64,000 nt of DNA, from NCBI RefSeq assembly GCF_003429565.1, contig NZ_QUAK01000149.1:62001-126000 (forward strand), written 5' to 3'. The translations under genes and the position numbers were made by a program. The notes beneath the pieces were generated by a model that saw only the letters and a program-made list of their open reading frames with translations, was not told the origin of the DNA and made no database searches. Position 1 is the stretch's first letter, and each line of letters starts with the position of its first letter. Positions 56,250 through 64,000 of the stretch are shown here, piece by piece. This stretch comes from Streptomyces triticagri (GTDB taxonomy: Bacteria > Actinomycetota > Actinomycetes > Streptomycetales > Streptomycetaceae).

Positions 56250-56520
56250 GACGTCCCAGAACTCGGCTGTGGTGGTGCGGACGGTGGAGGTCGCCGGTGC
56301 CCGATACGGGGCGGGACACCGGCGGCGAAACGGACGGGACCTCCGCCGCACACGGCGGACGACGGAGGTGGGACAAGGGGGCGGGACAGGGAGGAAACCG
56401 TGCAAGGCTGCCCCGGCCGGGCGCCCGAGGCAAACGGTTTTTCGGCCCCCGGCAAAGATCAGGTCATTCCCCGGTCGGCCGGTTGAGCGAGGGCGAGGTT
56501 CCCGCGGAGCGGGTGCGACG

Positions 56521-57300
56521 ATGGGGCCCATGCGCATATCCGCCTCGGCCGCCCGACGGACCTGGACCGCGACCGCCGGCACACTCGCCTGCCTGCTCGC
56601 CCTGACGTCCTGCGGGGGATCGTCGGACGGCGCGAAGGACTCCGCCGCACAGGACGGCGGCTCGACCCAGTCGCGCTCGCCGACTGCGAGCCCCAGTACG
56701 AAACTCCAGCGCATCCCCGGCGTCGGCGACCGGCTGCAGGACCGCATCCCCGATTCGGCCCGCCAGGTCGTCGCGGTGTACGGCGAGGGACCGGATTCGG
56801 CGAAGTCCACCGTCGTCCTGTATTCCAAGCACGGCAAGACCTGGGACCGAGACCGCTCCTGGCAGGGCCACAACGGCAAGAAGGGCTGGAGCACCGACCA
56901 CCGCGAGGGCGACAAGCGCAGCCCGGTGGGTGTCTACACCCTCACGGACGCCGGGGGAGTGCTCGCCGACCCCGACCGTGCGCCCGACGCCGGCCTCCCC
57001 TACACCCAGTCCGGCGCGTTCGCCGCACCGCGCTACTGGCCCAAGACGCACTGGCACGACTTCGACCTGGTCATCGCCATCGACTACAACCGCGTCAAGG
57101 GCACCCCGCCCAACGACCCGACGCGGCCGCAGGGCCAGTCCAAGGGCGGCTCCATCTGGCTGCACATGGACCACGGCAGCGGGACCTCGGGGTGTGTGAG
57201 CCTGTCGCGCTCGGCCATGGAGCATCTGCTGCGCACCCTCGATCCGGCGCAGAAGCCGGTCGTGGTCATGGGCGACAAGGCTCAACTGGCCCGCTCCTGA
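56521..57300 (+). CDS. L,D-transpeptidase lipoprotein (YkuD)
   Basis: 259 residues from ATG 56521 (56530 possible). Signal peptide with lipobox LTSC, a Ser/Thr/Pro linker, then a YkuD domain (VVAVYGEGPDSAKSTVVLYSKHGKTWDR ... KRSPVGVYTLTDAGG). The catalytic motif is HMDHGSGTSGCVSLS with the nucleophile Cys. It would form 3-3 cross-links in peptidoglycan outside the membrane. The stop codon lies within a hairpin that probably terminates this and the convergent gene. Confidence 0.9.
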   Translation: MGPMRISASAARRTWTATAGTLACLLALTSCGGSSDGAKDSAAQDGGSTQSRSPTASPSTKLQRIPGVGDRLQDRIPDSARQVVAVYGEGPDSAKSTVVLYSKHGKTWDRDRSWQGHNGKKGWSTDHREGDKRSPVGVYTLTDAGGVLADPDRAPDAGLPYTQSGAFAAPRYWPKTHWHDFDLVIAIDYNRVKGTPPNDPTRPQGQSKGGSIWLHMDHGSGTSGCVSLSRSAMEHLLRTLDPAQKPVVVMGDKAQLARS

Positions 57301-57347
57301 ACGACGGTGGGCCCGGCCGAAGCACAGCGGCCGGACCCACGGCGTTC
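57299..57347. terminator. Bidirectional hairpin terminator
   Basis: GTGGGCCCGGCCG pairs with CGGCCGGACCCAC (one mismatch), flanked by GAACG/CGTTC arms. It lies between the convergent transpeptidase and GH109-type genes and overlaps the transpeptidase stop. Confidence 0.7.
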
Positions 57348-57357
57348 AGCGGACCGC

Positions 57358-58803
57358 TCAGCCCTCCGGCTTCTCCGAGTCCATCCCCGGCCGCTCCTTC
57401 TTCCACAGACCACGGGTGAAGTCGGGAATCTCCTGCGGGGCGCCCTTCGCCTTGATCGAGGCATGGCTCAACGGCACCGGCGCGGTCCAGGTCGCCGCGT
57501 CGTACACGTCGAAGTCAGGGACGAGGCCCAGCTGCATGGTCTGCATCAGACGGAAGATCATGATGTAGTCCATGCCGCCGTGACCGCCCGGCGGGTCGGA
57601 GTGCTCCTTCCACAGCCAGTGGTCCCACTCCGCGTAGTCGCCGAAGTCCTTCCACTCGTCGTCGGTGTGCTCCGGCTCGAGATAGATCCGCTCGGGATAG
57701 TCCTCGAAGACGCCCTTGGTGCCGCCGAGGCTGTTGATACGGCTGTACGGATGCGGAGTCGACACATCGTGCTCGAGACGGATGACCCGCCCCTTGGCCG
57801 TCTGGACCAGGCTGATCGTCCGGTCACTGCCGATATAGGTCTCCTTCCAACTCGGGTCGCCCGACGGCATGTTCGCCTTGCGGTACTCGGCGAGACCGAG
57901 CGCCGGGGTGCCGAAGCTGGAGATGTGGGTGACGCGGTCGCCCCTGTTCACATCCATGTAGTTGGCCACGGGCCCGAAGCCGTGGTTCGGGTAGAGATCG
58001 CCGCGCAGCCGGGTGTGCCACAGCCGCCGCCACGGGCCCTCGTAGTACTCCGGATCGAACATCAGGCCGCGCAGATCGTGGTTGTACGCACCTGCCCCGT
58101 GCAGCAGTTCGCCGAAGAGGCCCGCGTGCGCCATCCGCAGCACGCGCATCTCGTTCTTGCCGTAGGCGCAGTTCTCCAGCTGCATGCAGTGCCTGCGGGT
58201 GCGCTCCGAGAGGTCCACGAGCGCCCACAGCTCGCGCAGTTCCATCGCGATCGGACACTCCACGCCGACATGCTTGCCGCTCAGCATCGCCGCCTTGGCC
58301 ATCGGGAAGTGGAGTTCCCACGGGGTGGCGACGTACACGAAGTCGACGTCCTGGCGTTCCAGGAGCTTCTCGTAGTCGTGCTCGCCCTTGGTGTACGTGG
58401 CCGGAGCGGGCTGGCCCGCGTCGGTGACCTTCTTCGCGGCCGCGGCCGTCTTGTCCTTGACCGGGTCGCAGAGGGCGACGACCCGTACGCCCGGTATCGC
58501 GAGGAAGAGATCGATCATGCTGCCGCCGCGGTTGCCCAGGCCGATGATCCCGACCCGGACGGTGGCGCGCCCCTCGAAGGGCACGCCGATCATGGTCTCG
58601 CCCTGTCTCTTCGGCGCTGCGGCCGCTGCCGACGCCGCGGCAGGCTCTCCGGGCGCGGCCTGTGCCGTGCCGCCGGCGAAGGCGCCGAGTCCCAGTCCCG
58701 CACCGGCGATTCCGGCCGTGCGCAGCACGGAACGGCGGGAGAATCCGTCGGTTTCGTCGGGCTGCGGTGTCGCGTTCTCGTGGTGCTCCGGACCGTCGTG
58801 CAT
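57358..58803 (-). CDS. GH109-type Gfo/Idh/MocA enzyme, Tat-exported
   Basis: 481 residues. A Tat signal with SRRSVLRTAGIAGAG precedes an NAD-binding domain VRVGIIGLGNRGGSMIDLF. YNHDLRGLMFDPEYYEGPWRR and LRGDLYPNHGFGPVANYMDVNRGDR are close to the NAD-dependent alpha-N-acetylgalactosaminidases of family GH109, where the His and Tyr in these segments act at the active site. The role would be release of terminal GalNAc outside the cell. The exact sugar is inferred. Confidence 0.88.
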   Translation of the reverse strand: MHDGPEHHENATPQPDETDGFSRRSVLRTAGIAGAGLGLGAFAGGTAQAAPGEPAAASAAAAAPKRQGETMIGVPFEGRATVRVGIIGLGNRGGSMIDLFLAIPGVRVVALCDPVKDKTAAAAKKVTDAGQPAPATYTKGEHDYEKLLERQDVDFVYVATPWELHFPMAKAAMLSGKHVGVECPIAMELRELWALVDLSERTRRHCMQLENCAYGKNEMRVLRMAHAGLFGELLHGAGAYNHDLRGLMFDPEYYEGPWRRLWHTRLRGDLYPNHGFGPVANYMDVNRGDRVTHISSFGTPALGLAEYRKANMPSGDPSWKETYIGSDRTISLVQTAKGRVIRLEHDVSTPHPYSRINSLGGTKGVFEDYPERIYLEPEHTDDEWKDFGDYAEWDHWLWKEHSDPPGGHGGMDYIMIFRLMQTMQLGLVPDFDVYDAATWTAPVPLSHASIKAKGAPQEIPDFTRGLWKKERPGMDSEKPEG

Positions 58804-58973
58804 CGGACCTCCGTCGTTTGCGGGATGGTGCCACTGCGGTGGCTACCTTGGCCGCGCGACGGACGGTGCGCAAGAGGCTTGAGGGGACCGGTAGTTGGAG
58901 TTTTTTGCAAGGGTGCGCATGTACCGAGCAGTGAACGAGCATCAGATACGCGGTTATGCGCAGATGCATGCAG

Positions 58974-59009
58974 CGAGGGGCCCTGCGCGAACAAGCGCCG
59001 GGCCCCTCG
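58974..59009. terminator. Hairpin terminator of the FAD/Fe-S dehydrogenase gene
   Basis: A perfect 10-bp stem (CGAGGGGCCC with GGGCCCCTCG) and a 16-nt loop containing a second GCGC pair, just beyond the stop at 59022. Confidence 0.75.
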
Positions 59010-59021
59010 TACGACAGTCGG

Positions 59022-61970
59022 TCAGCGGCTCACTGGCCGCTGTCCGGGGCGTGTCGCCCGCTCCAGCTCGAAGAGGACGGAGCGGTAACTCCGCCCTGTC
59101 GCATGGTCCATGCCGATCTCGCACATGCGATTGGCCGAGACATAGGTGTCGTACGGACGCGAGCGCACCTCGGCGGCCTCACCCGCCGTCGCCGACTGAG
59201 TCAGCTCCTTGTGCAGCAGGCCGCGGTCGCCGGCGAACCCGCAGCATTCCGCGTCGTCCGGCACCACCACCTCCTCGGCACACGCCTCCGCGACGGCGAC
59301 CAGCTGCGCCTCGTCGCCCAGATGACGCATCGAGCACGTGGGGTGCACCACCGCGGAGCCCAGCTTCCGCAGCACCGTGAGATGCGGCAGGAGTTCGTCC
59401 GCGGCCCACACCAGGGAGTCGACGATCTCGAGCTCGGCGTGCAACTCCCTGTTCTCGTCGGTCAGATAGGGGACCACCTCGTGGGCGATGCCAAGGGTGC
59501 AGGACGAGGCGTCCACCACCAGCGGCAGCTTGCCGCCGGCCGTCCATCCCCAGGCGGCCTCGACGATGCGGTTCGCCATCACCCTGTTGCCCTCGGCGTA
59601 ACCCTTGGAGTGCCAGATGGTGGAACAGCAGGTGCCCGCCACGTCTCCCGGGATCCACACCGGCTTTCCGGCCCGTGCCGACACCGCCACCATCGCCTGG
59701 GACAGCGAAGGGCCGCGCCTGCCCTCGGACTTGCCGAAGATCCGGTTCACACACGCCGGGTAGTACACCGCCTTCGCCCCGACCCGTGACGTACTGGGCA
59801 TACGACGGGGCGCGGCGCCGGGGATCTCGGGCAGCCACTCCGGCACCAGATCCGGCCGGACCGCCTTGCGGGCGGCGCGGGTCACGGAGCCGAGCAGCCG
59901 GTCACTGATCCGGTCCGCGGCGGCCACCGCAAGGCGGGCGGAGGCCTCCACGATCCGGAAGTTCTTCGCCGTCAGGGCGGCGATGCGCTCCTCTCGCGAG
60001 GAGTGCCGCTCGTGCCGGAAGTCCTTCATCATCGCGCCGGTGTCGATGCCCACGGGACAGGCCAGCTTGCACGTCGAGTCGCCGGCGCAGGTGTCGATCG
60101 CGTCGTAGCCGTACGAATCGAGCAGTTCGCCCTCGACCGGGGAGCTGCTCGGCTGGCGCATCATCTCGCGGCGCAGCACGATCCGTTGGCGCGGCGAGGT
60201 GGTCAAGTCGTGGCTGGGGCAGGTCGGTTCGCAGAAGCCGCACTCGATGCAGGGATCGGCGATCTGCTCGACCTTCGGGATCGTCTTGAGGCCGCGCAGA
60301 TGGGCGCGGGGGTCGCGGTCCAGGACGATGCGCGGTGCGAGCACGCCGTCCGGATCGATGATCTGCTTGATGCGCCACATCAGTTCGGTGGCGCGCGGGC
60401 CCCATTCGAGCTCGAGGAACGGCGCGATGTTCCGTCCCGTCGCATGCTCGGCCTTCAGGGATCCGTCGAAGCGCTCGACGGTCAGCGCGCAGAACTCGTC
60501 CATGAACGCGGCATAGCGGTCCACGTCGGACGGCTTGCCCGCGTCGAAGGCGAGCAGGAAGTGCAGGTTCCCATGGGCCGCGTGGCCGGCGACCGCCGCG
60601 TCGAAGCCGTGCCTCTCCTGCAGTTCGAGCAGTGCGGCGCAGGCGTCGGCGAGCCGCGAGGGCGGGACCGCGAAGTCCTCCGTGATCAGCGTCGTGCCCG
60701 AGGGACGGGAGCCGCCGACGGCCGTCACGAAGGCCTTGCGCGCCTTCCAGTACCCGGCGATCGTCCCGGCGTCCCGGGTGAACTCATTGGTCACCGACGG
60801 CACCGGTGCCACCAGGTCCAGGGTCTCGAGGACCCGTGCGGCAGCCTCCTCGTTCGCCTCGCGCGCCTCGTCGTCCGGCGCACGGAACTCGACCAGGAGC
60901 GCCGTCGTGTTCCTGGGCAGCTCCGCCCAGTCGGCCGGGACGCCCTGCACGCTCACCGAGGCCCGCAGGGTGTTGCCGTCCATCAACTCCACGGCGAGCG
61001 CGCCCGCTTCGTTGAACTTCGGCACGGCGGCCGCCGCGGCCGTCAGCGAGGGGAAGAAGAGCAGGGCAGTCGACAGCTTCCGGTCGAGCGGCAGCGTGTC
61101 GAAGACGACCTCGGCGATGAAGCCGAAGGTGCCCTCGGACCCCACCATCAGACCGCGCAGGATCTCCACCGGGGTGGATCCGTCGAGGAAGGCGTCGAGG
61201 CGGTAGCCGTTGGTGTTCTTGATCTCGTACTTGGCGCGGATGCGCTTGACAAGATCCGCGTCCGCCTCGATCTCCCGCTTGACGGCGAGCAGCCCTTCGC
61301 AGAGCGCGGGCTCGGCGTGCGCGAGACGCTCGTCGGCGTCCGGCTCCGCGGTGTCGACGACCGTGCCGGACGGCAGTACGAAGGTCAGCGAGGAGAGGGT
61401 GCGGTACGAGTTGCGGGTGGTGCCGGCGGTCATGCCCGAGGCGTTGTTCGCCACCACGCCGCCCAGGGTGCAGGCGATCGCGCTGGCCGGGTCGGGGCCG
61501 AGCACCCGGCCGTGCCGGGACAGGGTGGTGTTGGCCCGTACGACCGTGGTGCCGGGGCCGATCCGTGCCTGCTCGCCGTCGCCGAGCACCTCGATGCCGG
61601 CCCAGTGCTTGCGCACGTCGACCAGGATGTCCTCGCCCTGCGCCTGGCCGTTCAGCGAGGTGCCGGCCGCGCGGAAGACGACCTCGCGGCCCCTTCCGTG
61701 GGCGTACGAGAGGACGGCGGAGACGTCGTCGATGTCCTCGGCGACCACCACGACCTGCGGCAGGAAGCGGTAGGGGCTGGCGTCCGAGGCGTACTTGACC
61801 AGGTCGGAGATCTTGGTGAGCACCTTGTCCGCGCCGAGCAGGGCCACCAGGTCGCCGCGCAGCGGCTCGGGCGTGCCGTGCGCCTGCCGGTCCGGCACCC
61901 GGTCGGGTGACGGTCCCGCCTCGCGCGCGGTGGGGCGCAGGGCGTCCGGGTCGGGCTCCAGCAGAGGCAT
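59022..61970 (-). CDS. FAD-linked D-2-hydroxyacid (D-lactate type) dehydrogenase with Fe-S and CCG domains
   Basis: 982 residues from ATG 61970, with GAGGAG 7 nt upstream. The N-terminal FAD PCMH domain has FRAAGTSLNGQAQGEDILVD, LGGVVANNASGMTAG and LRGLMVGSEGTFGFI. The FAD_oxidase_C domain has GHAAHGNLHFLLAFD. Two 4Fe-4S motifs follow: CIECGFCEPTCPSHD and CAGDSTCKLACPVG. The C-terminal CCG part has YYPACVNRIFG, DVAGTCCSTIWHS, and AECCGFAGDRG. This single-chain form is the actinobacterial Dld-II/D-lactate dehydrogenase type, feeding electrons to the quinone pool. Confidence 0.92.
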   Translation of the reverse strand: MPLLEPDPDALRPTAREAGPSPDRVPDRQAHGTPEPLRGDLVALLGADKVLTKISDLVKYASDASPYRFLPQVVVVAEDIDDVSAVLSYAHGRGREVVFRAAGTSLNGQAQGEDILVDVRKHWAGIEVLGDGEQARIGPGTTVVRANTTLSRHGRVLGPDPASAIACTLGGVVANNASGMTAGTTRNSYRTLSSLTFVLPSGTVVDTAEPDADERLAHAEPALCEGLLAVKREIEADADLVKRIRAKYEIKNTNGYRLDAFLDGSTPVEILRGLMVGSEGTFGFIAEVVFDTLPLDRKLSTALLFFPSLTAAAAAVPKFNEAGALAVELMDGNTLRASVSVQGVPADWAELPRNTTALLVEFRAPDDEAREANEEAAARVLETLDLVAPVPSVTNEFTRDAGTIAGYWKARKAFVTAVGGSRPSGTTLITEDFAVPPSRLADACAALLELQERHGFDAAVAGHAAHGNLHFLLAFDAGKPSDVDRYAAFMDEFCALTVERFDGSLKAEHATGRNIAPFLELEWGPRATELMWRIKQIIDPDGVLAPRIVLDRDPRAHLRGLKTIPKVEQIADPCIECGFCEPTCPSHDLTTSPRQRIVLRREMMRQPSSSPVEGELLDSYGYDAIDTCAGDSTCKLACPVGIDTGAMMKDFRHERHSSREERIAALTAKNFRIVEASARLAVAAADRISDRLLGSVTRAARKAVRPDLVPEWLPEIPGAAPRRMPSTSRVGAKAVYYPACVNRIFGKSEGRRGPSLSQAMVAVSARAGKPVWIPGDVAGTCCSTIWHSKGYAEGNRVMANRIVEAAWGWTAGGKLPLVVDASSCTLGIAHEVVPYLTDENRELHAELEIVDSLVWAADELLPHLTVLRKLGSAVVHPTCSMRHLGDEAQLVAVAEACAEEVVVPDDAECCGFAGDRGLLHKELTQSATAGEAAEVRSRPYDTYVSANRMCEIGMDHATGRSYRSVLFELERATRPGQRPVSR

Positions 61971-62085
61971 GGACACACTCCTCAGGTCGTCGGCGTCGCT
62001 CCGGCGATGATCTCCGATCCGGCGCCGCGGGCTTCGGGCGGGGTGGCGAGTCCCTGCCTCGCAGGCCGGGTCCCTGCCTCGCAGG

Positions 62086-62526
62086 TCAGGCCGGCCGACG
62101 GTCACCGTCTATGAGGGCCGACAGCAGGCCGCCGAGCTCGCCGCGCTGGTCGGCGGTCAATGGAGCCAGGATGTCCTCTGCGGCGGCCCGGCGCGCGTTG
62201 CGCAGGGCGCGCAGTACTTCGCGGCCCCTTTCGGTCAGCTCGATGCGGATCACCCTGCGATTGTCCGGATCCGGCACGCGCCGCACGGCGCCGCTCGCCT
62301 CCAGGCCGTCGATCAGTGTGGTCACCGCGCGCGGGACCACCTCGAGACGCTGCGCGATGTCCGCCATCCGCGGCGGTGCGTCGAAGTGCGTGAGCGTGCG
62401 CAGTAGCCGGGCCTGCGCCGGGGTGATGCCCACCGGCTCCAGGTGGCGCTTCTGGATGCGGTGCAGCCGACGGGTGAGGCGCAGCAGTTGCTCGGCGAGA
62501 AGTCCGTCGCCGTCGGGGGTCGTCAT
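62086..62526 (-). CDS. MarR-family transcriptional regulator
   Basis: 146 residues from ATG 62526 (an ATG at 62562 lies inside the divergent promoter). Winged HTH: HLEPVGITPAQARLLRTLTHFDAPPRMADIAQRLEVVPRAVTTLIDGLEASGAVRRVPDPDNRRVIRIELTERG. It is divergent from an ABC multidrug-type exporter and separated from it by a promoter-operator region, so it is almost certainly that exporter's repressor. Confidence 0.92.
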   Translation of the reverse strand: MTTPDGDGLLAEQLLRLTRRLHRIQKRHLEPVGITPAQARLLRTLTHFDAPPRMADIAQRLEVVPRAVTTLIDGLEASGAVRRVPDPDNRRVIRIELTERGREVLRALRNARRAAAEDILAPLTADQRGELGGLLSALIDGDRRPA

Positions 62527-62550
62527 GCCGCGGAGCCTATCAGGACTCTG

Positions 62551-62584
62551 CTCATTGTGCATATAGGTAACAGTGAGCTATGCT
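62551..62584 (+). promoter_or_regulatory. Promoter with MarR operator for the ABC exporter
   Basis: TTGTGC (62555-62560) and TATGCT (62579-62584) are spaced 18 bp apart, a good -35/-10 pair. The inverted repeat CTCATTGT (62551-62558) and ACAGTGAG (62570-62577) lies across it with 7 of 8 matching arms, so a bound MarR dimer would block RNA polymerase. Confidence 0.65.
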
Positions 62585-62621
62585 CTCGAAGTCCCTGGCG
62601 TCCCACCCTCCGTAGGAGCCC

Positions 62622-64000
62622 ATGCAAAGCCCCGAACTGCACCCAGAATCCAGCCCTTGGAAAGCGGCCGACTCCAGGCCGCCCGACTCCAGGCCGCTCG
62701 ACCCCCGGCCACCCGATCCGGAGCAGCCCCGACAGCTGAGGCGCATCGTCCGGTTGTTCCGCCCGTACCGCGGCCGCCTCGCCCTCGTCGGGCTGCTCGT
62801 GGGCGCCGCGTCCCTGGTCTCCGTGGCCACGCCGTTCCTGCTCAAGGAGATCCTCGACACCGCGATCCCACAGGGGCGTACGGGCCTGCTCGGTCTGCTC
62901 GCCCTCGGCATGATCGCCGGTGCCGTGCTCAGCAGCGTCTTCGGTGTCCTGCAGACCCTGATCTCCACCACGGTCGGCCAGCGCGTCATGCACGATCTGC
63001 GCACCGCGGTCTACAGCCGCCTGCAGTCCATGTCGCTCGCCTTCTACACCCGCACCAGAACGGGCGAGGTCCAGTCCCGTATAGCCAACGACATCGGCGG
63101 CATGCAGGCGACGGTCACCACCACCGCGACCTCCCTGGTGTCCAATCTGACCAGCGTGGTGGCGACGGTGATCGCCATGCTCGCCCTCGACTGGCGGCTG
63201 ACCGCCGTCTCCCTCCTGCTGCTGCCGCTCTTCGTCTGGATCAGCCGCCGGGTCGGCCGCGAGCGCCGGAGGATCGCCACGCAGCGCCAGAAGCAGATGG
63301 CGGCCATGGCCGCCACCGTCACCGAATCGCTCTCCGTGAGCGGCATCCTGCTCGGCCGCACCATGGGCAGGTCCGACTCCCTGACCCGCTCGTTCGCCAC
63401 CGAGTCGGAGCGCCTGATCGACCTGGAGGTCCGGTCCAACATGGCGGGCCGCTGGCGCATGTCCGTCATCGGCATCGTGATGGCCGCGATGCCCGCGGTC
63501 ATCTACTGGGCGGCCGGCGTCGCCCTGCACCTCGGCGGTCCGGCGATCTCGCTCGGCACTCTGGTGGCCTTCGTGTCGCTGCAGCAGGGCCTGTTCCGGC
63601 CCACCGTCAGCCTGCTCTCCACGGGCGTCCAGATCCAGACCTCGCTCGCCCTCTTCCAGCGCATCTTCGAGTACCTCGACCTGCCGGTCGACATCACCGA
63701 GCCGGACCACCCCCGCCGCCTGACCGCACCGCGCGGAGAGATCCGCTTCAAGGACGTCGAGTTCCGCTACGACGCGGCCGGTGCACCGGTCCTCGCGGGC
63801 ATCGACCTCACCGTCCCGGCCGGCGGCAGCCTCGCAGTGGTCGGCGCCACCGGCTCCGGCAAGTCCACCCTCAGCCACCTCGTCCCCAGGCTGTACGACG
63901 TCACGGCCGGCAGCGTCACCCTGGACGGGGTGGACGTGCGCGACCTCGACTTCGACTCCCTGGCCCGGGCGATCGGCGTCGTCTCTCAGGAGACCTACCT
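62622..64000 (+). CDS. ABC exporter (multidrug type), 3' end beyond the window
   Basis: The frame from ATG 62622, with AGGAG upstream, stays open to the window end (about 459 residues seen). The N-terminal ~35 residues are a Pro/Asp/Arg-rich repeat (DSRPPDSRPLDPRPPDPE) not usual for the family. The transmembrane domain follows (RRIVRLFRPYRGRLALVGLLVG, FYTRTRTGEVQSRIANDI), then NBD Walker A GATGSGKST at about residue 410 and the Q-loop SQETYL at the edge. A homodimeric or heterodimeric exporter regulated by the divergent MarR. Confidence 0.92.
   Translation, partial: MQSPELHPESSPWKAADSRPPDSRPLDPRPPDPEQPRQLRRIVRLFRPYRGRLALVGLLVGAASLVSVATPFLLKEILDTAIPQGRTGLLGLLALGMIAGAVLSSVFGVLQTLISTTVGQRVMHDLRTAVYSRLQSMSLAFYTRTRTGEVQSRIANDIGGMQATVTTTATSLVSNLTSVVATVIAMLALDWRLTAVSLLLLPLFVWISRRVGRERRRIATQRQKQMAAMAATVTESLSVSGILLGRTMGRSDSLTRSFATESERLIDLEVRSNMAGRWRMSVIGIVMAAMPAVIYWAAGVALHLGGPAISLGTLVAFVSLQQGLFRPTVSLLSTGVQIQTSLALFQRIFEYLDLPVDITEPDHPRRLTAPRGEIRFKDVEFRYDAAGAPVLAGIDLTVPAGGSLAVVGATGSGKSTLSHLVPRLYDVTAGSVTLDGVDVRDLDFDSLARAIGVVSQETY

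Noticed and set aside
58895..59380. Plus-strand frame starting in the gap before the GH109-type gene
   Set aside because: It crosses the terminator hairpin and continues antisense to the dehydrogenase gene; composition is shadow-like.

Overview
The window is high-GC DNA with strong G/C at third codon positions, GTG starts, dense overlapping gene pairs and families typical of actinomycetes: a DUF6397-type protein, a SWIM/SNF2 pair, a GAF regulator beside an aldehyde dehydrogenase, and a PPOX-type oxidoreductase. It reads as chromosomal Streptomyces or a close relative. No rRNA, tRNA, CRISPR array, transposase or integrase was seen.

Region 1 (1-9.4 kb) is a metabolic block. A nucleoside/BMP-type ABC importer (four genes, the last cut by the left edge) diverges from mtnA. 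mtnA converges on an overlapping mtnD-mtnC-mtnB operon, giving the lower half of methionine salvage. Divergent from mtnD is a fused glycine/sarcosine + sarcosine/dimethylglycine N-methyltransferase, which makes glycine betaine from glycine at a cost of three SAM. A strong hairpin ends this block.

Region 2 (9.4-22.2 kb) holds an NDP-sugar SDR and a MurG-like glycosyltransferase divergent from an OmpR-type two-component system, with three 11-bp direct repeats between them. It continues with a DsbB-like protein and its small partner, an alcohol dehydrogenase/TetR pair, an XRE/methionine aminopeptidase pair, an MFS pump with an XRE-cupin regulator, a His-rich methyltransferase and a Pro/Gly-rich membrane protein.

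Region 3 (22.2-30.3 kb) is the outlier. It is bounded on both sides by near-identical copies (55 of 58 bp) of the 3' end of the aldehyde dehydrogenase gene, so it looks like an element inserted there that rebuilt the gene end. Inside are decayed frames, a protein with a degenerate PD-(D/E)xK-like core and an in-frame TTA codon, a 1350-residue SF1 helicase with a C-terminal Vsr/MTES_1575-like nuclease, and a translationally coupled HEPN-like protein. It is the best candidate in the window for an undescribed system: a probable anti-phage island with HEPN and helicase-nuclease parts in separate genes.

Region 4 (30.3-49 kb) is core-like: aldehyde dehydrogenase and its GAF regulator, a Tat-exported amidase, xylulokinase, a repeat-tailed membrane protein, an SH3-like secreted protein with two BldD-type boxes upstream, the SWIM/SNF2 pair, a fatty acid desaturase, several small hypothetical proteins, a roadblock protein, a DUF6397 protein, a TPR protein and TesB thioesterase.

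Region 5 (49-64 kb) has a Ski2-like helicase, a YdjM-like membrane protein, a heterodimeric ABC exporter with complementary degenerate ATP sites, an L,D-transpeptidase, a GH109-type enzyme, a large FAD/Fe-S D-2-hydroxyacid dehydrogenase, and a MarR regulator divergent from an ABC exporter cut by the right edge.
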